Below the pieces are notes generated by a model. It did not search any database, was not told where the DNA came from, and saw only the letters and a list, made by a program, of their open reading frames with translations. From NCBI GenBank assembly GCA_023897205.1, contig JAHWDD010000004.1:2418001-2482000 (forward strand): DNA of 64,000 nucleotides. Direction: 5' to 3'. Each line of letters begins with the position of its first letter. Positions within the stretch are counted from its first letter, which is position 1. Origin of the DNA: Exophiala sp. HKRS030. Its lineage: Eukaryota; Ascomycota; Eurotiomycetes; Chaetothyriales; Herpotrichiellaceae. Below, piece after piece: positions 43,587 through 52,900 of this stretch. Position numbers and translations under genes: made by a program.

Positions 43587-44828
43587 TTAATCCTTCTTCA
43601 AAGGTACATTCGGATCACTTGCTGGAGCCGCATCTGGATCATATGCCGCAGGAGCCTGAGCCTGAGTCGGAGGTGGAGGAGTTGGTGGTGGTGGTTGAGG
43701 TTGCGATGAGCTGCTCTCTTTGGCTGGGGATGGATCGGCACTTTCCGGAGCCGAAGGAGAAGACGAAGACGAAGATGATTCACCTTGTTTGTTATCACCA
43801 TCTTTTTTGGGCGACTCCTTTCCTTTTTCTTCCTCCTTCTTCGTATCATCACCACCACCACCACCACCACCACCACCGTCACCATTCGCCTTTTCTTTCT
43901 TATCTTCGTCCTTTTTCACCTCGTCGTCCACCTTCTTGGGCTCCTCTTTCGGCTTAGGTGGGGCCGTCGCAGGACTCTCGTCCGGATCGGGAACATTTTG
44001 GACCGGTGGTGCAGGGGCAGGTTGTTGTTGTTGTGGTGGTGGTGGCAGGTTGGGTTGTTGAACCGCCGGAGCCGCGACGACTGGCTGCTGAGGTCCCGCG
44101 GCGATAGGTAGGGCAGGTAGCACGGTGGGTACGGCCGGTCTCGACCTCAACTGCGCGCCGTTGCCGTCGTAATACCCGCCCCCGTTACCCATGTACATGT
44201 CCGGGTTATTCATGGTGTTGTTCTTGACGGCGCGGTCGTACAGCCTGGTCAGCCTGGCGACCTCGCTACGGACGCTGACCTGACCGTCGTCGGTGTCGAT
44301 CTCGTCGTACCCGTGGACGTGGCGGGATATGCCCAACCACATGACCTCGGAGTTTTCAATCTCGTCCACCACCCTTTCCAGGTCGTCTCGGTACATTCTA
44401 GCCCGCATCGGTTGACCCCTCGACTTGAGGTAGGCGACGAGCCCCGCGATCACGGTGTTCATGGCCCCGAAGATGGTGATGAGGACGTGCGAGGATTCCG
44501 AGGCCCCCAAGGCCGTCAGGGCCGCACCGAGAACGACCTGGGTGAGTAACATGGTGTTGGACAAGGAGGCCGTCGTGTAGTACGTCCACCGTTGGTGGGC
44601 GAGTTGACGGGTGACACGGCCGTACAGGGACTTTTTGGGCACGGATTGACGCTTCCGGTTTTGATTCTGTTCGTCGGCGTCGGGTGGTGCGGACGAAGGT
44701 ACACCCACCATCATGCAAAACTGTTCGTGAGGGTCGACGACGACGACGGAGGTGGCAGGTGGTGGTGGATACTCGTCGCTGTCTCCATACGCATAAGATC
44801 CCAACAAGGGTGTTTGTTCGTTTGCCAT
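43587..44828 (-). CDS. SLATT-family two-TM protein with long disordered tail
   Basis: This is a 413-aa protein. Residues about 65-185 form the fungal SLATT domain (SMODS and SLOG-associating 2TM): a helix ahead (SLYGRVTRQLAHQRWTYYTTA), two membrane helices (TMLLTQVVLGAALTALGA; VLITIFGAMNTVIAGLVAYL), then the conserved KSRGQPMRARMYRDDLERVV and WLGISR. The N-terminus carries EQTPLLGSY, fitting a [DE]xxxLL vacuolar/endosomal sorting signal. The C-terminal half is disordered: Pro/Gln-rich (PPPPQQQQP), acidic/basic Lys-Glu blocks, a run of nine Gly, and Ser runs. In bacteria SLATT domains are predicted membrane-acting effectors next to nucleotide-signal systems. The fungal role is unknown. The start at 44828 is the only ATG close to the domain that does not force odd basic sequence. 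Confidence 0.85.
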   Translation of the reverse strand: MANEQTPLLGSYAYGDSDEYPPPPATSVVVVDPHEQFCMMVGVPSSAPPDADEQNQNRKRQSVPKKSLYGRVTRQLAHQRWTYYTTASLSNTMLLTQVVLGAALTALGASESSHVLITIFGAMNTVIAGLVAYLKSRGQPMRARMYRDDLERVVDEIENSEVMWLGISRHVHGYDEIDTDDGQVSVRSEVARLTRLYDRAVKNNTMNNPDMYMGNGGGYYDGNGAQLRSRPAVPTVLPALPIAAGPQQPVVAAPAVQQPNLPPPPQQQQPAPAPPVQNVPDPDESPATAPPKPKEEPKKVDDEVKKDEDKKEKANGDGGGGGGGGGDDTKKEEEKGKESPKKDGDNKQGESSSSSSSPSAPESADPSPAKESSSSQPQPPPPTPPPPTQAQAPAAYDPDAAPASDPNVPLKKD

Positions 44829-45881
44829 TTTTTTCTTTGTTGGTGTACCGACTACCCTGACACGTACCACCACGACGACCTTTTTTGGTTGGTGGTGAAG
44901 AGCGCGTAAAATAAAGAACAAATGCCGTACAACAACGAGAACAAAATTCCCTTCTTGAACCCACAAGGAGAAAGGAAAATATAGCCGAATCGGGATGATA
45001 CTGTACAGTGTAGACGTTCGTCCGTCCTCGATGGTTTGTTGGGTTTACCCTTCTGATGATGTCGATAAATGGGCGCGCAAAAACAGGCAAAACGCTGCAC
45101 GCGAAAAAAGGAAAAAAGGGAAAAAGGTCGTCGACGCACGCAAAATGCCAAAAGAGAGTGTACTGTATATCGACACGGTATAAGTTGTAGAAATGATTCG
45201 AAGATGTGATAAGAAAATAGACAAAGGTGGGAAACTTCAGCTATTCAGCTCCAAGATTGTAGCTTATTCGGTACTGATGGATCGATAACCATCTTTCTTT
45301 GTTGATCCTCGCTACAGTACGGAGTACAATACAATTCGAAACTTGGCCCAAGAAACGCCCTTATCGATAGGCGCCCCCCGTAGGGTGTGTCGATGATCTT
45401 TACCCGAGGCAGGAAAAGACATACAATATAGGTACCTCACAGTAGATATTCTGCACAGAATGGCAATACAATAATGACGAATAATCTGTAGATATAATGA
45501 TGATAATGATAATGATACTAATCATAACTCGAGCTATAAGGATGCCATCAAAACTGATTTCGTCAAAAACGTCTCAAAATCCCCTCAAAGTCAAGTCAAT
45601 CCAAAATCAATTCTCAATTTGTGCTCATCATAATCGTAAAGTAGAAAAGTCAGTCGAGGTCGTCAAACAAACAAAGCTATCACCCGTCAACGCCTTGCAA
45701 TATATGCCCCATCCTTCAATTCAAAGCAAGCCATGAGATGGCAAAAGAATCAGAATCCCCAAAAAAAATCGACTTGTCGGAAAAAGACCCCAAGTAGCTC
45801 GGCTGCTCGGCGTCGGTAACTGGCAGCAAATATGCAAAGAGATGGCCAGAGCGACGGCACCACCATCGTCGTCAGTCGTTT
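44829..45881. other. Intergenic between SLATT and BTB genes
   Basis: About 1 kb with no supported gene. An AGTACGGAGTAC motif lies at 45316-45327. Short open frames are not convincing. Confidence 0.4.
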
Positions 45882-47197
45882 CTACCAACCGACACCAGGA
45901 TTCCACACTCCCATGGCAGTAGGAGGCCACGATCTCTGTGGTTGACCGAGTCCGGGCAATCCACTTCCCAATCTCACACTCTGGCCCAGGGCGTCCTTGT
46001 TCCGGGCCAACGACGCCGCGGCCACTTTGGCCGGACACACGGTGGTAGCGTGAACATGGTAACAACACTTGTCCCAGGTGGCCGGGTCCTTCCACGGCTC
46101 TCCCTGAAACTGCCAGACCTTCTTGAAGACGTACGAGACCAGATCCGGGATCTTATAAATCTCCTCCAGATCGGACCGGTTGGGTTCATTGCGCTTCAAT
46201 TCGTGATACCACTTCGGTTGTTTCATCATATGGTGCACGAGGTGTTCGACATAAAACCGTTTCAGGGGGGACTTGGGAGGGCCGAATTGGTGGGTGAGCA
46301 CCAGAGCCGAAAAGTTGGGTGCTTTGAACCCTTCACCCTCACGTCGGGAGAAGCTCGCTCGGACAACGTCCATGATGCTGTTTTGCAACTCTTCCATGGC
46401 AAATTTGTCCGCCATGCAGTACGAAGCCGACAGATCGCAAAGGTCAAACGCCGGTTCTGTTCGTGCCGGCAATTTGTTCCGATAAATCCAGTCGACCACG
46501 ATGGAAAATGCTTTGGGGTCGTCTTCCGGGAGGTAAAGTTCGTTCTTGTATCCTTCATCAAAGGCGTCCTTTTTCAGACATTTTTCCATAAAGGGTGATC
46601 GCTGGCAGATGAGTTCGCGATGAAGGAAGAATCGTTTGCGCTTGTGGCCGACAAAGACGGTGACGATTTCAGAGGTGGTGAAGCTATGAAGTTTTGTTAG
46701 ATTCGAGATGGAAAGTGAAGAGAGTGGTGAGAGAAGGGGAGAGGCAGATCTAGGTTGCATAGAGACTTGTCTCACTTTTCAAAATCATCATCGTCATCTT
46801 CTTCCTCTTCATACTCTTCGTCCTCTTCTTCTTCTTCGTATTCCTCCCCATCTTGCAACTCATCTCCTTCGGCCTGGTCTATGAGGTGTTTGATGTCGGG
46901 TACATTGGAAGCTAATTTCTTTGCTGAAACGATGGGGAGAATTTCTCGATCCGACTTGATTTGAGATTGAGATTGAGACTGAGACTGCGACTGTTGCGGC
47001 TGCGATTGATGTGACTGCGACTGTTGCGCTTGTGGTTGCGGTTGTGGTTGTGACTGCGATTGCGATTGCGAGTGTGATTGTTGTTGCGACTGCGACTGCG
47101 ACTGCGACTGCGATTGAGGGTGAGGATGAGAATGAACCGGCGATTGTTGTGTGGAGCGAGAAGCCTCCATCAGCGCTCGTAGACGTGTAGTAGCCAT
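45882..47197 (-). CDS. BTB/POZ domain protein with Ser-Gln repeat
   Basis: This is a protein of about 407 aa. Exon 1 (47197-46776) holds a low-complexity N-terminus: a long alternation of Ser and Gln (QSQSQSQ blocks with Pro-Gln and His-Ser), and then an almost pure Glu/Asp run (about 30 acidic residues) ending in DDDDDFEN. Exon 2 (46683-45882) has the BTB fold: FTTSEIVTVFVGHKRKRFFLH, RELICQRSPFMEKCLK, YLPEDDPKAFSIVVDWIYR, and helices LCDLSASYCMADKFAMEEL. This group of fungal BTB proteins is thought to act in protein-protein contacts, sometimes as Cullin-3 adaptors. No C-terminal Kelch or BACK motif is obvious. A (GA)n tract sits directly before the ATG. Confidence 0.83.
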
Positions 47198-47204
47198 GGG
47201 GATA

Positions 47205-47207
<3 letters not shown>

Positions 47208-47241
<34 letters not shown>
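47208..47241. repeat. (GA)n microsatellite in the 5' leader of the BTB gene
   Basis: An uninterrupted GA run of about 34 bp ends 11 bp before the ATG. On the coding strand it is a CT run, common in fungal leaders. Confidence 0.85.
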
Positions 47242-47244
<3 letters not shown>

Positions 47245-48408
47245 AGTTGGGTATGCGCAACTCAATCAAACTAGTTGGAAACAAGTGGGAAGTTACTAGC
47301 TAGTCGTAGTCAATTCATCTTTTTATTGCTTGGTATACTTTGGGAGAGTAGAGATAACGGAGTAGTGTTTCTCAGACCCAAAAAGTGCAGAAAGTGACAG
47401 AACAGACTGCAACGGAAGGGGATGGCGGCATTTGGGTGGTGGTGACAGTCCGGATTCCGCGCAGGTGAGAGAGAACAAGGCGAGAGATCAGACCATTGCC
47501 GAAGTCCGCAAGGAGGAAAAAACCCCCACCAAAGAGAACAAGTTTCGAGTTACCACCGGAAGTGAGTTTCTCAGTACGGATACCGAGTACATACTTCTTA
47601 CGGAATACAATACCCATCCATGTTACGAGTACTCCGTACTGTAATCTGATGGAGCCGACCGAAACCTTAGAAGCTATCTATCATTGATACCGGAGTACAG
47701 TACTTCTACTTGTACAAACCCGAAAAGAAAAAAGAAGGCCGCCACCATTTGATCAGAAGAACACTTTCTTTCACTCTCTACTTGTATCTACGGATACTAT
47801 TGTAGTTAGAGGCCACACATGATTCCAACGGGAAGCTTATAACCTATGTACAATAGGTATTTTCCTTATCCGCGGCTTCAGGTACCGATACAAAGACGGA
47901 ACCCTTACCGAACAATACCTACTTATCCGCAAACAGTATTCCGTACCTAGTACGGAGTACTCGTACGGAAGCTATTAATATTTTAGCCCCGAAGGTTTAT
48001 ATCGTAGGGTTTATTGAGTCGTTGGCTGTCAAAGAGCCGGGCCGAACAATTTACTCGACTCATACTCCGTACATACCCAACGGCTTATTTGCCCCCGGAC
48101 CGAACGGGGTTTTTCTTTGCCTATCCAGGTATCTGGTAATAATACCCTTCGGTTATTGAGCCGATACTTGTTTGTACCTTTAGAATCGATTGTATTACCT
48201 GACTCGTATACCTTCACTACATAAGGTCCGGAATACATTTACGGAAAGCCATCCTATACTTGTAGGTATGTACTTTCGGAATACTAGTCACCTACTCTCA
48301 AAAGGTACTCATCATTAGGAATTGTCACTCTGTATATCCTGGATATAGCCAACATGAATCTGGTTCTGCTCTGTTCTCTTTCTGTTTCTCTTTTTTTTGT
48401 TGGATTTA
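47242..48408. other. Intergenic rich in TACGGAGTA-type motifs
   Basis: This is the BTB upstream region and CAP 3' flank. It has several related short motifs (for example 47630-47638, 47951-47959, 48063-48071) and degenerate TACGGA/CGAGTAC runs between 47570 and 48080. No gene is supported. Confidence 0.5.
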
Positions 48409-48952
48409 TCAATACGGCTTCTGTCCTTGCCAATTCCCGGGTGCTTCATACCTCCCAACGACATAAACTCCCCCTTTACTGTCGGTAGCCATTGCCATTC
48501 CGATTTTTGTCGTCGAATGCCACATGCATTGGGTATAATGTCCCCAGTCACTGAGATTCCCTTGACCTATGGCTTCTCCGTGATATTTGGCGGCTTCATT
48601 CATCCAACTTTGGGCGGTGTGTGTATGAGGGTCCTTGTAAGGTCCCGGGCTGGCCCAACCCCAGAACAAATTTTCTCCTTGGTCGGGACGTTCTGCAGAT
48701 GTAGAATGTTGCATGTGTCCCACATTGTTGGCCAAATGTGTTGCCCTATGGCGAGATGAGATGAGTTGGTATGATACTCCTCGACAGGGATTTCCCAAAA
48801 GAGGATCATATCATATGTCCCAGGAAAGTACTTCGCACCTACCATTGTTGTGCCTTGTCATGTAAATCTTGATCCCACTCCAAAGGTTTCAAACCTTTAT
48901 TGTTACGACCTTTGTTTTGTATCTCCAAAGCTTGTTGTTGATCTGGTGTCAT
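48409..48952 (-). CDS. CAP superfamily (PR-1/SCP-like) protein, no signal peptide
   Basis: This is a compact CAP-domain protein of 148 aa. Exon 1 (48952-48843) gives MTPDQQQALEIQNKGR and LEWDQDLHDKAQQW. Exon 2 (48745-48409) carries THLANNVGHMQHSTS, GENLFWGW, SWMNEAAKYHGE, CAP1 motif GHYTQCMWHSTTKIG and CAP2 motif YVVGRYEAPGNWQGQ. The two His and two Glu of the central CAP cavity are at their usual places. CAP proteins are normally secreted and bind sterols or lipids. Here the ATG lies only about 18 residues before the first CAP helix and no hydrophobic leader is visible. A separate 5' exon is possible. A TATATAAG lies about 120 bp upstream of this ATG, which argues against a distant first exon. 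Confidence 0.82.
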
Positions 48953-49954
48953 GATGAAAACTGTTTCTCGTGGTTACACCAAAACTATCTTGTTTCTTTA
49001 CTTGTTCTCTCCTCTGCCTGGTGTTGTTGTGTCTTCAATCGACAAGTCAACAGAGTAGGTAAACCCTTCCGTCTTATATACTCCCTTTCCTAGGCATCGA
49101 TCCTTTCAGCTACTACTCCGTACTTTTTCATGTGTCGGATATATATGCAATGTAATCATCATTTTCGTTTGGTACTTCCGGCTTACATTCCTCCTCCCTC
49201 ACTCACTCATGCAGGAACGAGAAGACGTCTTGTACGAGTAGGATCCTGTCAGCAAATACACCCAAGTCATACAGTCAGATAGCCACAGCGCTTACAACTT
49301 TCATCGGCTGAAGCTGTAACTGTCGCGCTTGTGAGCATATTTCTTTTTACTCCGCAAAGACGGCCTTGCTAAGGTCAGCCTCGTTGGTGAGAAACTACTC
49401 CGGATTGCAACTTATAAATAGACCCGGGGTCGATTCATCAGCCCCTGGTATGCAAACACTACAACCCAAAAAAAAGGAAATCAATTCATTGATCAAAGTC
49501 AGGTATTCTCCCCTCCCAATCCCTTCTGACATGATATTTTGTACAAACGCACTCACAACTCTCACGTGTCATGCTAGAAAACTTCCCGTAGCAATGCCCA
49601 ACTCGTGTGGACTGCCACGTTGATAATGATACAAACACACACAGACACAGACGCAGACTCCGATCATGGGCACTCCATATCCGCTGTACCCTGAACATCC
49701 TAATTCCCATATCCAAAAGAAAACCATTCAGGTCTGTCGCATTGAAACGCCCAAGACACCCTTCCCCCCATGACCAACTTCCAAACATACAAGAACCACA
49801 AAATCCCTCCCAACAAAAAAACAGCTGTGGATATCAAAAAATGTAATTCACACTGAGATTTCAATGTTTCTCTTCTTCATCTTCTTCTCGTCCTTCCTAA
49901 TCAAGATCGAATTCGACCCAAGTTCCAAATCCTAGTCCACCCTTTCAAACGAAC
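48953..49954. other. Intergenic between CAP and spindle-pole-body genes
   Basis: This is the CAP promoter and the 3' flank of the spindle-pole-body gene. It carries one TACTCCGTA motif at 49114-49122. No gene is seen. Confidence 0.4.
49073..49080 (-). promoter_or_regulatory. TATA box of the CAP gene
   Basis: TATATAAG on the minus strand about 121 bp before the ATG at 48952. Confidence 0.45.
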
Positions 49955-52900
49955 CTAACGCTTCCCTCGCCCCGCGTAGTCCCCGACCTGGCCCTCGCCT
50001 TCCAACAAGGGTGGCATCGTCGAAGTGCCCATAATGCCTGGAGCACCACTACCGTCACCGCCATCTCCACCAAAGCCGATGCTCTTCTTCACCCGCTCCC
50101 GCTCCAGCTCGCGCCTCAATTCTTCATTCACCGCATCTCGTTCTTCGAGTCTCTTTCTCGCACCGCTTCTGTCCAACAGTCGTGCTTCCCGTTCCGCCTT
50201 TAATCGTCTTTCCAATTCGCGAAGTCGGTGTATCCATTTCTCCTGCCCTCCTGGTCCTTGATGACCCTGACTGGCAATATCGCTGGTGCCACTCGCGCTC
50301 GCGGTCCCCGTACTTGGTGGCGCAGGTGGCGCCTCTCGTGGAGGAGGCAACGGGAAGTTGCCATTCGCCGGTGCATTGAATGGTCCGGCCGGGATCATCA
50401 AGCCCCGGTCTCGTTCTCGTTCTCGTTCTCGTTCCTTCTCGTGGTGCGACTGAGCGTACCCACTAGCACGGCTACTGATCGAGTTGCTGCGTAAACTCAT
50501 CCCTGTACCATCGCCGTTGGAACCGACCAAATGCTCCACCACCCCAGTCGAATGATGTCGTTGCAACTCCATCTTATGGCGTCGCATGCTAGAACTGCGC
50601 GCCGGCACGCCGACGACTGCACCATCAAGCTGGCCCGGGCCGTCATGCGGGGACATGGGCCCCGAATACCCCGACGCACGCGACTCGTTACGTTCACGGC
50701 GTTGGTGCATGTTATGATGGGCCTGTTGCTGTTGAAGAAGTGCGAGTTCGGCCTTGAGAAGCCGGTTCTCGCCCTTGAGTTTGCTGATCTCTGGTGTCCG
50801 ACTCGTCGTAGGTATTCGAGACCCATGGTCCGAATGTGAGTGTGTATGCACACGTACCTCCATCTCGGACATTTTGAGCTTCATCTTTTCCCAACTCTCC
50901 TCGATGCGCTCAAGTTTGCGTGTTCGAACTTCTAGAGTCTGTTCCAGAGCCTGATACTCCTTGAACAATTCCCGATCCACACGCTTGATTTTGTCTTTGA
51001 ACGTGGTCAGGATACCCTCAACCTGCTTGGCCGCCAGGAGCAAATTTCTACTAAACCCGGGCCAGAAAAGGATATTCCCAATGACTTCTTGCGAGGGCAA
51101 GTTGCCGTTGATGAGGCTGTTGTTGTGGGCCCAGTCCGGTCCACACATTGCCGACAATCTCTTCCACAGATTGAGCAAGATCTGGTTTCGCTCCGTGAGT
51201 TGTTCCTTGAACTGATTCTCGGTCTGCAATGCTCTCTTCCGGTCGGTTTGACGCATGCCTTCAAGCTCGGCAATTCGCGCCGAAGCCGAAGAGAGTGCTC
51301 GCGTCGTTGAGTTGTGGCCTTTATTGGTACGTTCAAAGTCGAGCTTGTCTTGACGTCGACCGGACTTTTCGCGCTCAAACGCATCTGCCAGTCTCTTGCA
51401 TTCATGACTTGTGGACTCGAGCAGAGCGTCACGATCGGCAAGCAAATTTTCAGTCTCCTCGAGACGTCTGCGTACAGACTCCAGGTCAATGGTAGTCTGA
51501 TCAAGCTCCCGCTTCATTTTATTGACAGCGCTAATCATGCCAGATCGAGAGCTGTTCGGATCTCCAATGATATTCCGCAGGTTCTCCTCAAGTTCTCCAA
51601 GACGATCCTTGGAGGTGTTTGCCTCGATGTCCCGGGCTGACAAAGCCTTTCGCACCTTTCGGAGCTCGTCCTTAGCCCCGGACGCTTCACGATTGAGGTC
51701 ATTGATAACACGTTGAACCTCCTGTTTCTCCTGATTGGCCACGGCGTCTCGCTGTGCTCTTTCGTCGTTGATACGACGCTCAAGTTCTCTGCTCTTGTCC
51801 CGTTCGGATTCCAGGTTGAGATGAACCTTCTTGAGCAACGATTCGAGATCGCCAATCTTGATCTTATCAGCGTCTTGCTCTTCGCGAAGGAAGGCAATCT
51901 CATTATGACTACTTTCTTGTTGGACCGTGAGCCGTTGCACTTTGCTTTCCGCTTCGGAACATGTCTTCTCAAGGCTTTCAAGCTCACGATTTGCGTCATC
52001 CAACTCTGCCTTGACAGACTGATAGCGGGCGAGATTCTGCTGTGCGTCTTCTTCGAGACGAACAAGTCCTTCTCCGGCAGATCGCATCTCAGCCTGTAGT
52101 GCCTTGACATTCTCCACTTGGGCTTTGAGCTCTTGTTCAAGCCGGGCACATTCCTCAACCTTGGCGTCGAGTTCGTCGCCCAAGCCATCAATTTCCTCTT
52201 GTGCTTCGTTCTTGAGTTGTTGAAAGGCGACATCTTGCTCTTCAGCATCGCGCAGAGCATTGTCCCGCTCTTGTGTTAGGAGTTGTAGCTCTTCATTAAA
52301 TTGGTCGGCATCTGCCTGGGCCTGTGCGTCCACAGCATCCAACTCGGCAAGCGCCTCGTCAAACTGGCTTTGTATGTTCTGATTTTCCAGCTTCAGCTGT
52401 GACACTTCGTCCCGAAGTTCATTGATTCGCGTCTCCAGAGTTTCTCTTTCCTGATCGCTGAGTCGAGACATTCTCGTACCATTGCTCGCCCGGGAATGTG
52501 ATCTTGCTCGTGAAGCTGAACGATCCAATATACTATCCCCAGCGACACTGCGAAGACCGCCCATTCGTCCCAGCTTTAGATCCTCAATCTCTTGGTACAA
52601 TCGCTCCTTTTCTTTGTTTCGCGATGTCAACGTCGATGCTTGAGCGCCGATCATCTTCTGTAGTTCGGAGACCTCGTGTCTCAGTCGCTCGATCTCGGCG
52701 TTTTGAGCGTTTGCAGCGGCTTCCACACTGCTGGACCGTGAGACGACTGACCCTCCAATGCGGGCCTTACGCCCATTTGACCGTGCCGGCACAGAATTCT
52801 CGCTCCTCAGCTTGGCAACTTCGTCACGCAGTCGCTTGTTGTCTTCTTCAGATTGTTCGCGAGCAATGGTCTCTGCCTCGAGCATATCCTTCCACATATC

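Noticed and set aside
43619..44111. Plus-strand frames with His or Pro runs
   Set aside because: These are mirror readings of the Gly/Pro/Gln-coding tract of the SLATT gene.
45942..46598. 218-codon plus-strand open frame
   Set aside because: Antisense to the BTB exon; no ATG context or domain.
47570..48080. CRISPR-like spacing of short repeats
   Set aside because: Repeats are 9-13 bp, unevenly spaced and scattered across the window in a eukaryotic genome.
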